A DNA stretch of 64,000 nucleotides from JABDBE01 sp049585795 (GCA_049585795.1 JBAVAQ010000046.1:124001-188000), one strand, 5' to 3'. Numbered from the stretch's first letter, positions 30,809 through 39,526 are shown. A program made the numbers and translations. The notes: a model not told the origin generated them from the sequence alone.

Positions 30809-31732
30809 ATGCAGGACGTGCATACATCACTCGGGGAGCAGGCACACGGCGAGTCGTCTATGTCTGCGCAGATGTCTTCGCAGCGGACGGTTGAAGTCGC
30901 CGAGGAAGACGAAAACTCCCCGGTCGCTTCACCGAGAAAATATGGCTTGCTCAGCGCTTTGCGCTCTTACTTCGTATTTGACCCGCTGATCTGGCTGTTC
31001 ACGGTTGTTCTCGGCTTCGTTTCCATTCCGGTTTCTCTCTTTGGCGAGAAAAGTCGCGTCCTCCACAGCTTTGCGCGCTTCTGGTCGCGGCTGATCATGA
31101 GGACGATCCTTTCCCCGGTGAAGGTCACCGGGCTGGAGAAGATTGACACTTCGAAGGCGCATGTTTACGCCGTCACCCACGCTTCGGCGCTGGATATTCC
31201 GGTGCTCTATGTCAATTTGCCATTCGAGTTTCGGATTCTGTTCAAGAAGGAGTTGCTCTCCTACCCTATCGTCGGATGGCACTTGAGGCGCTCGGGACAG
31301 GTCTGCATCGATCAGCAGAAACCCACGCGATCGATTGCGCACATTCGCTCTGCGGTAAAGAGTCTGCAAGCCGGTATGCCGCTTGTGATCTTCCCCGAGG
31401 GTGGCCGCACCCCAGATGGCAAAATCAAGCCGTTCATGCCGGGAGCATTCTATCTGGCGATCAAGGCACAAGCGGATATCGTGCCCATCGCGCTCGTCGG
31501 AACCTACGAACTGCTGCCCATGAATACGTATCACATCAAGCCGCGTGCGCTGGAGATGCGAGTCGGCGAGCCTATTTCGACCGCGGGGTACTCCTTGCGC
31601 GAAATGGAAGCGCTATCGGCGAAAGTTCATCAGGCGATGGATGCCCTGTATTACAGAGGCGATCCCGCGATTGACCACGCCCACGTAGGCCCGGACGCCC
31701 CCATCCGGGCAAGCGAGCGAAGATCGCTCTAG
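30809..31732 (+). CDS. plsC: 1-acyl-sn-glycerol-3-phosphate acyltransferase
   Basis: Acylates lysophosphatidate at the membrane. A hydrophobic segment (DPLIWLFTVVLGFVSIPVSL, around residue 57) precedes the acyltransferase core: THASALDIPVLYVNLP (H-x4-D), LFKKELLSYPIVGWHLRRSG, VIFPEGGRTPDGKIKPFMPG (F-P-E-G) and VPIALVGTYELLPM. It starts 6 bases after folC, so the two are probably cotranscribed. The N-terminal 45 residues are acidic and variable. The last residues (HVGPDAPIRASERRSL) are encoded by a two-hairpin repeat element, so the stop codon lies in the repeat. Confidence 0.93.
   Translation: MQDVHTSLGEQAHGESSMSAQMSSQRTVEVAEEDENSPVASPRKYGLLSALRSYFVFDPLIWLFTVVLGFVSIPVSLFGEKSRVLHSFARFWSRLIMRTILSPVKVTGLEKIDTSKAHVYAVTHASALDIPVLYVNLPFEFRILFKKELLSYPIVGWHLRRSGQVCIDQQKPTRSIAHIRSAVKSLQAGMPLVIFPEGGRTPDGKIKPFMPGAFYLAIKAQADIVPIALVGTYELLPMNTYHIKPRALEMRVGEPISTAGYSLREMEALSAKVHQAMDALYYRGDPAIDHAHVGPDAPIRASERRSL
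31682..31728 (+). repeat. Two-hairpin REP-like element, copy 2 (within plsC 3' end)
   Basis: CACGTAGGCCCGGACGCCCCCATCCGGGC-type hairpin followed by AAGCGAGCGAAGATCGCT. It overlaps the last codons and stop of plsC. Confidence 0.65.
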
Positions 31733-31810
31733 CGGACTGCCAGAGCGGTATTCCGTCTAAACTGCGGGACCGAACGGATGCGGCGCCCGCACTGTGCGTT
31801 TTTGAGTGCT

Positions 31811-32593
31811 ATGGACAAGTGGACTTCGGGCGTGGCCTACGACTTATGGATGGGCCGCTGGAGTTGCATGCTGGCGAATGAGTTTCTCAGCTGGCTGAAT
31901 TCGCCCTCGAATCTGCGCTGGCTGGACGTTTGCTGCGGTAGCGGCGTGCTCGCAGAAGCGACCGTTGATCGCTTCGCGCCCGCCCGGGTTGCAGGTATCG
32001 ATGCGTCTCCTCAGCAGATCGAATTTGCCCAGAAGCATCGCTCTCGCCCTGGGCTCACCTTCGAAACCGGAGATGCCATGGTTCTCCCTTTCGCTGACGC
32101 CGGTTTCGATGTTGTCGTTTGCGGTCTAGGGTTGAATTACGTTCCGGAGCCTGAACTCGCGCTCGAAGAAATGCGCCGGGTTACGGTTGCGGAGGGCGTT
32201 ATCGCAGCTTATGTCTGGGACTACGCCGAGGGAGCACGCTTCCTGCGCGAGTTCTGGGATGCAGCCGCAGCGGTCGACTCCGAAGCCAGGGCATACGATC
32301 AGGCCCAACGGTTTCCTCTGTGTAATCCCGAGGCGCTGCGAGGGCTTTTCTTGCGGGCTGGCCTGCAACAAGTGGAGGGTCGTGCTCTCGAAATCACGAC
32401 CCGGTTTGAGAGTTTCGATGATTACTGGCAGCCACTCTTGACGGGACAGGGCTCTGCTCCCAACTATCTTGCTACACGCAATGAGGTGACTCGACGCGCC
32501 ATTCGCGATGGGCTACGCACGTCGCTTCCTCGAGCCTCTGGCGGCGCAATTGAGTTGCCCGCCCGTGCGTGGGCGGTTCGCGGGCGGCGTTAG
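31811..32593 (+). CDS. Class I SAM-dependent methyltransferase
   Basis: 260 residues from the ATG at 31811. LRWLDVCCGSGVLAEATVDR (motif I), VAGIDASPQQIEFAQKHRSR (motif II), ETGDAMVLPFADAGFDVVVC (motif III) and EMRRVTVAEGVIAAYVWDYA (post-core) give the usual fold. D-x-C-C-G-S-G replaces the commoner D-x-G-x-G-x-G. The C-terminal part is unassigned, so no substrate is proposed. Its end borders a G+C-rich palindromic stretch and the next repeat element. Confidence 0.87.
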   Translation: MDKWTSGVAYDLWMGRWSCMLANEFLSWLNSPSNLRWLDVCCGSGVLAEATVDRFAPARVAGIDASPQQIEFAQKHRSRPGLTFETGDAMVLPFADAGFDVVVCGLGLNYVPEPELALEEMRRVTVAEGVIAAYVWDYAEGARFLREFWDAAAAVDSEARAYDQAQRFPLCNPEALRGLFLRAGLQQVEGRALEITTRFESFDDYWQPLLTGQGSAPNYLATRNEVTRRAIRDGLRTSLPRASGGAIELPARAWAVRGRR

Positions 32594-32648
32594 ACGAGAT
32601 CGCTCTCGTGATCTCGACTCTTGCCAGCCAGTGACATCATTGCGGTGC

Positions 32649-32697
32649 TGCGGCGCTTCGCGCCGCTGGGCGGACGAGGGCGTCCGCCCCTACGTGT
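32649..32697 (-). repeat. Two-hairpin REP-like element, copy 3
   Basis: GCGGCGC/GCGCCGC hairpin followed by GGGCGGACG/CGTCCGCCC hairpin and then CTACGTG. On the minus strand it is nearly identical to the copy at 34900-34947. Between two convergent genes. Confidence 0.75.
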
Positions 32698-32707
32698 TTC
32701 TAAGAGC

Positions 32708-34714
32708 CTAATTCCCGTTCAGCCACTCTTCGTAAGCTTTGAACGAGTAAGGTCGGCCGAGAAAGTCGCTTACCATCTCTGCCGCGGGTTTGGTGCCGCT
32801 CTCTTCCAGAACTGTGTCGCGATATTTTCTCGCGACGACTGGATTGGTCAGGCCATCCGCCTTGAACTCCGTGAACATGTCTTTGGCGATGACCAGAGAC
32901 CACATGTAGGTGTAATAAACCGCGGAGTACCCGTTGAGATGGCCGAATGCGGTTTGCATGTGCGTATCCGTAACGTATTTGAACGGCGTGTAATGCTCCT
33001 GCAGTTGCGCCAGGAGTTTGGTCGTATCCAGTCCCTGCGGGTTCCGGTTGTAATAATTGAGGCTGATAGCTGCGTAGAACATTTGCATGCGGACGCCCAG
33101 AGCGCGGCCAAACTCATCGGCGGCTTCGGCCTTTTTCGCCAACTCGGCCGGAATTGGCTCGTTCGTCTTGTAGTGGCGGGCAAAGGTTTGCAGGATTGCA
33201 GGGTCTTTTGGCCATTCCTCGAACATCTGCGAAGGAGCTTCGATGAAGTCGTTTTCCAAATCACCGGTAGCCCACTTTGTATTTCCTCGAAAAATTCCAT
33301 GCAGCAGATGCCCGTACTCGTGAAAGAAAGTAATCACGTCGTCGCGTTCCATCAACCCCGGACCATTGGTGGCTTGCGGGAAGTTACAAACCAGCACGTA
33401 CTCGGGCAAGCGAAACCCTTCCTTGCCAGTAGCCAGGCTGAACGTGGCGTAGTGTTTATACTTGTTTTCGCGTGGGAACATATCGAAATAAATCCGGCCC
33501 AACAACTTGTTGCCGTCGAAAACGTCGTAAACCGTAACATCCGGATGCCAGACCTGGGCCGTGGTCACGCGTTTGTAGGTGATGCCGTACATATGGCTGG
33601 TGAGGTCGAGAATTCCCTGCAGAACCCGCGAGTATTCGAAGTATGGACGCACGGATTGCGAGTCGTATCCATACTTCTCAATGGTTGCTTCATGCAGATA
33701 ATGATGGTAATTCCAAATGTCAACGGCAGTGGCGTTCGGCTCTTTTTGGCGGCGGTAAGCGAGCAGTTGATCGTAATCACGCTGTGCCCCGGCCTGTGAC
33801 GCTTCGGTAATTTTCTCGATGAAATCGGCGGCATTCTGCTTGGTTCCGACCATCTTGTCTTCCGTGACGTACGCCGCCCAGTCGGGATAGCCCAAGGTCG
33901 TAGCTAGTTCATAACGCTTCTGCAGCAAACGTGACAGTACTTCAATGTTCTTAGGATAAGCCCGCTGACTGTAGAGCTCATAAAACTCCTTCTGGGCCGC
34001 GTCATTCGTGGCATATTCCCGGAAAGGCAGGTAATCGGTGTTGTCGGTCTTAAGCGTGACTTTGCCCGACGCATCGGGCTTGTGCGCCTGCTTGTAGTCC
34101 TCGGGCAGGCCATCCAACTGCGACGGATCCAGTTGTAGGGTGCGGACGTCCGCGGGAATGTTCTCGTCAAATTCCTGTCCAATTTTTACCAGCTCGTCCT
34201 GAAGCTGCCGGATCTTCGCCCGCGTTGCGTCATCGCGATCGACGCCAGAACGGTGGTAATCGCGCAGCGACGTGCGCAGAAAATAACTTCCGGCAGGGTC
34301 CAACTTGGAACCATCGAGCGAAGCGAGGACGTTATACAAGTCCTTATCCAGCGAGATATCGGTGAGCAGTTGGCTCGCTTCCTGCTCGCAGACCTGGGCG
34401 GCGTCGCGAAACGGCTTCGACGGATGCACCTGCTCGGCAAGACCCGAACGGGCGGCAGCATCGCCCGCAATGAGGATGGTCGTATCGAACGCCTGCAGGG
34501 TCGCCATGGCATCGCGTGGCGCCTTGGTGGCCTTGATGTCGGCGACGTGCTTCTTTGTCAACTCCAGGTCACTGTGGCAGGAGGCCATGAATGATTCCGG
34601 AGTTCCAGCCAACATACTGGAAGCCCCGGGGGCAGACGGCTGTGCGGCGAGCGCCGCTGAGCAAAGAAGAAACACAACTGCGATTGCTGTCCATAGGCTT
34701 CTCTTATGATTCAT
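32708..34714 (-). CDS. M3-family zinc metallopeptidase (oligopeptidase), secreted
   Basis: 668 residues. A signal peptide (WTAIAVVFLLCSAALAAQ) starts at the ATG 34714, with AAGGA upstream, and is followed by the mostly helical M3 fold. The active site is in ITFFHEYGHLLHGIFRG (HExxH) with a downstream glutamate in NDFIEAPSQMFEEW, and the substrate-binding HLNGYSAVYYTYMW follows. The enzyme cleaves peptides of under about 20 residues in the periplasm. Family members in E. coli (Dcp, OpdA) are cytoplasmic or periplasmic without such a signal. The frame extends 17 codons further upstream, less likely to be used. Confidence 0.95.
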   Translation of the reverse strand: MNHKRSLWTAIAVVFLLCSAALAAQPSAPGASSMLAGTPESFMASCHSDLELTKKHVADIKATKAPRDAMATLQAFDTTILIAGDAAARSGLAEQVHPSKPFRDAAQVCEQEASQLLTDISLDKDLYNVLASLDGSKLDPAGSYFLRTSLRDYHRSGVDRDDATRAKIRQLQDELVKIGQEFDENIPADVRTLQLDPSQLDGLPEDYKQAHKPDASGKVTLKTDNTDYLPFREYATNDAAQKEFYELYSQRAYPKNIEVLSRLLQKRYELATTLGYPDWAAYVTEDKMVGTKQNAADFIEKITEASQAGAQRDYDQLLAYRRQKEPNATAVDIWNYHHYLHEATIEKYGYDSQSVRPYFEYSRVLQGILDLTSHMYGITYKRVTTAQVWHPDVTVYDVFDGNKLLGRIYFDMFPRENKYKHYATFSLATGKEGFRLPEYVLVCNFPQATNGPGLMERDDVITFFHEYGHLLHGIFRGNTKWATGDLENDFIEAPSQMFEEWPKDPAILQTFARHYKTNEPIPAELAKKAEAADEFGRALGVRMQMFYAAISLNYYNRNPQGLDTTKLLAQLQEHYTPFKYVTDTHMQTAFGHLNGYSAVYYTYMWSLVIAKDMFTEFKADGLTNPVVARKYRDTVLEESGTKPAAEMVSDFLGRPYSFKAYEEWLNGN

Positions 34715-34838
34715 CGTTATCGTTATCCTTCCGACTGAAACTTTCGTACAAATGCTGAAGACCAAAGTTAATAGACGAAAAAATCAGCAATAGGTGAGGT
34801 GCCAGCTTAGATTTGAATCGCGGGAACGGTCAAGTTGT

Positions 34839-34879
34839 CACGTAGGCCCGGACGCCTCGCACGGCGGCGAGCGAAGCTA
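34839..34879 (+). repeat. Two-hairpin REP-like element, copy 4
   Basis: CACGTAGGCCCGGACGCC followed by GGCGGCGAGCGAAGC. It forms a head-to-head pair with copy 5, 20 bases further on. Confidence 0.6.
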
Positions 34880-34899
34880 ACCCCAGGATTGTTGCAGGG

Positions 34900-34947
34900 T
34901 GCGGCGCTTCGCGCATGGGCAGACGAGGGCGTCCGCCCCAACGTGTT
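34900..34947 (-). repeat. Two-hairpin REP-like element, copy 5, upstream of thrS
   Basis: TGCGGCGCTTCGCGCA hairpin then GGGCAGACGAGGGCGTCCGC hairpin and AACGTG. It ends 15 bases before the thrS ATG, so it lies in or next to the thrS leader. Confidence 0.75.
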
Positions 34948-34962
34948 TTATACTTAAAGGCT

Positions 34963-36909
34963 ATGGCAGAGAGCATACATATCAAGCTCCCCGATGGGAG
35001 CGTGAAAGACCTACCTAAGGGCAGCACCGCTCTTGACGTCGCCAGGTCCCTCGGTCAACGGCTGGCCGACGCGGCCCTAGTGGCCAAGACCAATGGTGAC
35101 CTCATCGATCTCGTCCGGCCGCTGGAAAAAGATACCGATCTTCGCATCCTGACCGACCGCGATCCGGAGGCGCTCGAAGTCTACCGGCATTCGTCGGCAC
35201 ATCTGCTTGCGGCTGCGGTTCTCGAGCTTTTCCCCGAAACCAAGCTCGGGCACGGGCCTGCGACCGAGACTGGTTTTTTCTACGACTTCTATCGTCCGAC
35301 TCCGTTCACTCCGGAGGACTTGGAAAAGATCGAGAAGAAGATGCAGGAGCTGGTGCAGCAGAACATTCCCTACGCGCGCGAATTCCTGCCTCGCGAGCAG
35401 GGACTGCAGGAATTTAAAAAAGAAGGCGATTTCATGAAGTGCCATTTCATCGAGCAATTCACCAAGCCCGATGAAAAGATTTCTATTTATCGGACCGGCA
35501 AGTTCACCGATTTCTGCCGCGGTCCGCATGTTCCTTCGACCGGCAAGATCAAAGCTTTTAAGCTGTTGAGTATTGCCGGCGCCTACTGGCTTGGCGACGA
35601 GAAAAATCCGCAACTGCAGCGCATATACGGGACCTCATTCTTCTCGAAGAAAGATCTCGACGATTTCCTGAACAAACAGGAAGAAGCCAAGAAGCGCGAC
35701 CACCGCGTGCTGGGACAACAGTTGGATTTGTTTTCCATCCAGGAACTGGCCGGACCGGGGCTGATTTTTTGGCATCCCAAGGGCGGAATCATCCGCAAAG
35801 AGATGGAAGACTGGATGCGCGCCGAGTACATCAAGCGCGGCTATTCGCTCGTCTACACTCCGCACGTGGTGCGGCGGCAACTGTTCCATGTTTCGGGGCA
35901 CGAAGGCTACTATTCGCAGAACATGTTCGATTCCATGGAACTCGACGACGCGGAATATCGTTTGAAGCCGATGAACTGTCCGGGCCACATTCTGATTTAC
36001 GCAGACTCGCTGAAGTCGTATCGCGATTTGCCGGTGCGCCTGGGTGAGTTGGGGACGGTCTATCGCTACGAGCGTTCGGGAGTGATGCACGGTCTGTTGC
36101 GGGTGCGTGGATTCACCCAGGATGACTCCCACATCTTCTGCACTCCGGAACAGATCGAAGATGAGATTGGCGGGTGCCTGGATTTTGCGCTCGAGGTGCT
36201 GAGAGTTTTCGGCTTCGATCAGTACCAGACTGAGCTCTCCACCTGGGATCCGAATGACCGCAAGAATTTTCTGGGATCGGAAGATCAGTGGAACATGGCC
36301 AACCGCTCGCTCGAGAACGCGCTCAAGCAACGGAAGATCGAATACAAAGTGATCCCCGGCGAAGGGGCGTTTTATGGGCCAAAGATCGACATCAAGCTGG
36401 TGGACGCAATCGGGCGCCTTTGGCAGCTTTCGACCGTCCAGGTCGACTTCAATCTGCCGCAACGCTTCAACCTGGAGTACGTTGCGGAAGATGGCACGCG
36501 CAAGCAACCGGTGATGGTGCATCGCGCGCTGTTTGGATCGATCGAGCGCTTTTTCGGCGTGCTGATCGAGCACTACGCCGGCGCGTTCCCGGTGTGGCTG
36601 TCTCCGGCTCAAGCCGTGATGATTCCGATTGCCGAACGCCATGTTGACTACGCAAACAAAGTCGCTGATCAGCTCAAAGCCATCGGTGTGCGCGTCGAAG
36701 TCGATGCGCGCAACGAAAAGATGAACGCGAAGATCCGCGAGCATGCTCTGCAGAAAGTTCCGTTCCTGCTGGTTGTTGGCGACAAAGAAGCCGAAGCGGG
36801 CAACGTAAACGTCCGCACTCGGGGCAAAGAAAAGACCGAAGACATGCCGGCCGCAGAGTTCGTACAGAAGATCAAGAAGCTGATCGCCGAGAAATCTCCG
36901 ACGCTATAG
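34963..36909 (+). CDS. thrS: Threonyl-tRNA synthetase
   Basis: 648 residues. TGS domain (1-62), editing domain with HSSAHLLAAAVLELF (HxxxH) and DFCRGPHVPS (the C-x3-H zinc/editing site), catalytic class II core with motif 1 in LEDWMRAEYIKRGY-like helix, MNCPGHILIY (zinc Cys), TVYRYERSGVMHGLLRVRGF (motif 2), and GEGAFYGPKIDIKLVD; anticodon-binding domain at the end with VPFLLVVGDKEAEAGNVNVR. The ATG at 34963 fits the TGS start. The two repeats just upstream may form part of its leader; no T-box is visible. Confidence 0.98.
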   Translation: MAESIHIKLPDGSVKDLPKGSTALDVARSLGQRLADAALVAKTNGDLIDLVRPLEKDTDLRILTDRDPEALEVYRHSSAHLLAAAVLELFPETKLGHGPATETGFFYDFYRPTPFTPEDLEKIEKKMQELVQQNIPYAREFLPREQGLQEFKKEGDFMKCHFIEQFTKPDEKISIYRTGKFTDFCRGPHVPSTGKIKAFKLLSIAGAYWLGDEKNPQLQRIYGTSFFSKKDLDDFLNKQEEAKKRDHRVLGQQLDLFSIQELAGPGLIFWHPKGGIIRKEMEDWMRAEYIKRGYSLVYTPHVVRRQLFHVSGHEGYYSQNMFDSMELDDAEYRLKPMNCPGHILIYADSLKSYRDLPVRLGELGTVYRYERSGVMHGLLRVRGFTQDDSHIFCTPEQIEDEIGGCLDFALEVLRVFGFDQYQTELSTWDPNDRKNFLGSEDQWNMANRSLENALKQRKIEYKVIPGEGAFYGPKIDIKLVDAIGRLWQLSTVQVDFNLPQRFNLEYVAEDGTRKQPVMVHRALFGSIERFFGVLIEHYAGAFPVWLSPAQAVMIPIAERHVDYANKVADQLKAIGVRVEVDARNEKMNAKIREHALQKVPFLLVVGDKEAEAGNVNVRTRGKEKTEDMPAAEFVQKIKKLIAEKSPTL

Positions 36910-36910
36910 T

Positions 36911-36960
36911 CACGTGGGACAGCCGCCCTCGGCTGTCCAGGCGAGCGAAGCTCGCCAGAA
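36911..36960 (+). repeat. Two-hairpin REP-like element, copy 6
   Basis: CACGTGGGACAGCCGCCC, then GGCTGTCC, then GGCGAGCGAAGCTCGCC. Two perfect hairpins in a row, just after thrS and before proC. Mirror of copy 1. Confidence 0.8.
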
Positions 36961-36984
36961 GGGCTTAAAGCCGGGTGCACAATA

Positions 36985-37806
36985 TTGTCTGACTTTTCAA
37001 AAAAACGCGTAGCCGTCCTGGGCGCGGGAAAGATGGGCGGAATCCTGCTCAAAGCGCTCCTGGAAAAGCAATTGTTCTCCAGCAAGACGACAGTAGCCAC
37101 CGTCCAGCACGAAGAAAAGGCCCGCAGCCTCAGCAAAAAGTTGGGCATTCCCGTGACCACCAACAACCGCGCCGCCGCACGCAACGCGGACATCATTCTG
37201 CTGTGCGTGAAGCCGCAAGTTGTCGACCAAGTGGTAGAACAAATTCGGCCGAGCGTGAGCAAGAACCAGATCATTATCTCCGTCGCCGCGTCCGTTCCGA
37301 CCGGCCAGATCGAGCGGGTTTTGAAACGCGCCGTGCCGGTGGTGCGGGCAATGCCTAACACTCCGTGCGTGATCGGTTGCGGCATGACTGCTTTGTGCAA
37401 GGGAAAGTTCGCCACGGCGACGCATCTGGAGATCGCGAGCGCTCTGTTCGATGTTGTGGGCCGAACCGTCGTCGTCGACGAGAAGCTAATGGATGCGGTT
37501 ACCGGATTGTCCGCGAGTGGGCCAGCTTACATTTACATCATTCTGGAATCGCTTGCCGAAGCGGGTGTGAAAGTTGGACTGCCTCGCGATGTGGCCACAT
37601 TGCTGGCCGCGCAAACAGTCATGGGCTCAGCCGCGGTGGTGCTCGAGACGGGCGACCACCCCGCGTTGCTCAAAGACATGGTGACTACTCCTGCTGGCTG
37701 CACTATCGACGGCATTCTGGAACTCGAAGAAGGCAAGCTGCGGGTCACGTTGATCAAAGCCGTAGTAAAAGCCGCACAGCGGGCCAAAGAACTGGCCAAC
37801 GGCTGA
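36985..37806 (+). CDS. proC: Pyrroline-5-carboxylate reductase
   Basis: Last step of proline synthesis, NADPH-dependent. RVAVLGAGKMGGILLKALLE (Rossmann), ADIILLCVKPQVVDQVVEQI, IISVAASVPTGQIERVL, VVRAMPNTPCVIGCGMTALC, VTGLSASGPAYIYIILESLA, LAAQTVMGSAAVVLETGDHP, LLKDMVTTPAGCTIDGILEL are diagnostic. 273 residues. The only in-frame start near the homology is a TTG at 36985, with the repeat copy 6 just upstream and no good ribosome-binding site. Confidence 0.96.
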   Translation: MSDFSKKRVAVLGAGKMGGILLKALLEKQLFSSKTTVATVQHEEKARSLSKKLGIPVTTNNRAAARNADIILLCVKPQVVDQVVEQIRPSVSKNQIIISVAASVPTGQIERVLKRAVPVVRAMPNTPCVIGCGMTALCKGKFATATHLEIASALFDVVGRTVVVDEKLMDAVTGLSASGPAYIYIILESLAEAGVKVGLPRDVATLLAAQTVMGSAAVVLETGDHPALLKDMVTTPAGCTIDGILELEEGKLRVTLIKAVVKAAQRAKELANG

Positions 37807-37860
37807 GCCTAGAAAATGGAGCGACCGGCGCCCTGGCGCGTCCTCCGCTAAAATCGTCGA

Positions 37861-38319
37861 GTGATCATCGGCGTCATCTCGGATACCCATGGCCTGCTCA
37901 GGCCCGAAGCTTTCGCCGCGTTAAAAGGGTCCGACTACATCATTCACGCCGGGGACGTCGGAGACCCGCAGATCCTCGACAAGCTGGCCGCGATCGCGCC
38001 CTTGACGGTCGTGCGCGGGAACGTCGACCATGGCGAGTGGGCGCAGAAAATTCCTAGCACAAATGTGCTGGAGATCGGTGAAACATCCGTCTACGTGCTG
38101 CACAACCTGCAGGAACTCGACTTGAAGCCGGAAGCCGCGAAATTCGCGGCGATCACCTACGGGCACAGTCATGTACCCAAGCAGGAATGGAAGAACGGCG
38201 TGCTCTACTTCAATCCCGGCAGCGCGGGGCCAAGACGGTTCAAGCTGCCAGTCAGCGTAGGACGGTTGCTCTTGACCAATGGGAAAGTGCAAGCGGAAAT
38301 TGTGGAACTGCTGAAGTGA
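37861..38319 (+). CDS. YfcE/MJ0936-type metallophosphoesterase
   Basis: 152 residues starting GTG. MIIGVISDTHGLLRPEA (D-x-H), YIIHAGDVGDPQI (G-D), VRGNVDHGEW (G-N-x-D), ITYGHSHVPKQEW (G-H-x-H) and FNPGSAGPRR are the five metal-binding blocks, all complete. These small phosphodiesterases hydrolyse model substrates and some cyclic or nucleotide diesters; the natural substrate is unknown. The gene follows proC by 54 bases and may share its transcript. Confidence 0.92.
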   Translation: MIIGVISDTHGLLRPEAFAALKGSDYIIHAGDVGDPQILDKLAAIAPLTVVRGNVDHGEWAQKIPSTNVLEIGETSVYVLHNLQELDLKPEAAKFAAITYGHSHVPKQEWKNGVLYFNPGSAGPRRFKLPVSVGRLLLTNGKVQAEIVELLK

Positions 38320-38325
38320 AGGTAT

Positions 38326-38359
38326 CAGTTCTCAGTTCTCAGTTCTCAGTTCTCAGTTG
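38326..38359 (+). repeat. CAGTTCT tandem repeat (7-base unit)
   Basis: Four perfect CAGTTCT units at 38326, 38333, 38340 and 38347, then a fifth CAGTT. It fills the gap between the phosphoesterase gene and tgt. Confidence 0.8.
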
Positions 38360-38395
38360 AGCGCTGGCTTCCGACGCGTTGCTACAATCTCCACA

Positions 38396-39526
38396 GTGTC
38401 TATCCGATTCAAAATTGACGCTCGCTCCGGCCTAGCTCGCGCCGGCCGTCTGATCACGCCTCACGGCGAAATCGAAACTCCAGTCTTTATGCCGGTGGGA
38501 ACTTTGGCATCGGTCAAGAGCGTTTCGCAGGACATTCTCGAAGAACTCGGAGTTCAGATTCTTCTGGGAAACACTTATCACCTCTATCTGAGGCCAGGAG
38601 TTGAGCAAGTCCGGAAGTTGGGCGGACTGCATCGCTTCATGGCGTGGCCGCGGGCGATTCTCACCGACTCGGGAGGCTTCCAGGTTTTCAGCCTGAACGA
38701 TCTGCGCAAAGTTGCTGAGGACGGTGTAACTTTCCGTTCGCATCTGGATGGTTCTTCGCATTTCTTCAGTCCGGAAAGCGCGATGGATGCGCAGATCGGA
38801 CTGGGCGCGGACATCGTCATGGCGTTTGACGAATGCACGGAATATCCCGCAGACCGGGAACGAATGCGGGCGTCGATGGAACTGACGCTGCGCTGGGCTG
38901 AGCGCTGCAAGAAGCACTTCGAAGAACAGAAAGATGAGGTGCCATGGAACCGCGTCGGAACTCAGTCTCTCTTTGCCATCGTTCAAGGGGGCATGGATCG
39001 CGCCTTGCGAAAGGAATCGGCGGAGCGGACGATCGAAATTGGCTTTCCCGGCTATGCCATCGGCGGCCTCAGTGTGGGTGAACCGCGCGCCTTGACCCGG
39101 GAAGTGGTTGAATCCACCCTCCAGCATCTACCCGCCGACAAGCCGCGCTACCTCATGGGCGTTGGCACGCCCGAGGAGATCGTCGAATACGCCAATCTCG
39201 GCGTCGACATGATGGATTGCGTCCTGCCCACGCGCGCCGCGAGGCATGGGTTGCTATTTACGTCGCAAGGCAAGATCTCGATCAAACAGGCTCGATACGC
39301 CGGTGACGAGGCTCCGCTCGATCCGAATTGCGGCTGTCGGGTGTGCCGGCGCTACTCGCGAGCCTACCTGCGGCATCTTTATGCATCGAACGAGGTCCTG
39401 GCCCAGGTCCTAAATACCGTCCACAATCTCAGCTTCTACCTTGACACCATGCGCGCGGTGCGTCATTCTATTGCACTTGGGAAAGAGACTGGTTCTCCGT
39501 GTGTCCAGTCTCGACCGAAACCATAG
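38396..39526 (+). CDS. tgt: Queuine (preQ1) tRNA-ribosyltransferase
   Basis: Exchanges guanine-34 for preQ1 in tRNAs with GUN anticodons. VFMPVGTLASVKSVSQDILE, ILTDSGGFQVFSLNDLRKVA (the catalytic Asp), SHFFSPESAMDAQIGLGADI, FAIVQGGMDRALRKESAERT, GYAIGGLSVGEPRALTREVV, YLMGVGTPEEIVEYANLGVD, MMDCVLPTRAARHGLLFTSQ (nucleophile Asp) and the zinc site CGCRVC are complete. 376 residues from the GTG at 38396. It leads the tgt-yajC-secD-secF order common in many bacteria. Confidence 0.97.
   Translation: MSIRFKIDARSGLARAGRLITPHGEIETPVFMPVGTLASVKSVSQDILEELGVQILLGNTYHLYLRPGVEQVRKLGGLHRFMAWPRAILTDSGGFQVFSLNDLRKVAEDGVTFRSHLDGSSHFFSPESAMDAQIGLGADIVMAFDECTEYPADRERMRASMELTLRWAERCKKHFEEQKDEVPWNRVGTQSLFAIVQGGMDRALRKESAERTIEIGFPGYAIGGLSVGEPRALTREVVESTLQHLPADKPRYLMGVGTPEEIVEYANLGVDMMDCVLPTRAARHGLLFTSQGKISIKQARYAGDEAPLDPNCGCRVCRRYSRAYLRHLYASNEVLAQVLNTVHNLSFYLDTMRAVRHSIALGKETGSPCVQSRPKP

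Noticed and set aside
31778..31810. Upstream ATG for the methyltransferase at 31811
   Set aside because: The added eleven residues are Arg/Pro/His-rich and lie outside the fold; the later ATG better fits the family start.
38326..38359. Tandem CAGTTCT units considered as a CRISPR or VNTR-regulated promoter
   Set aside because: There are no spacers, and the unit is only seven bases. It fits the simple intergenic repeats of this genome.
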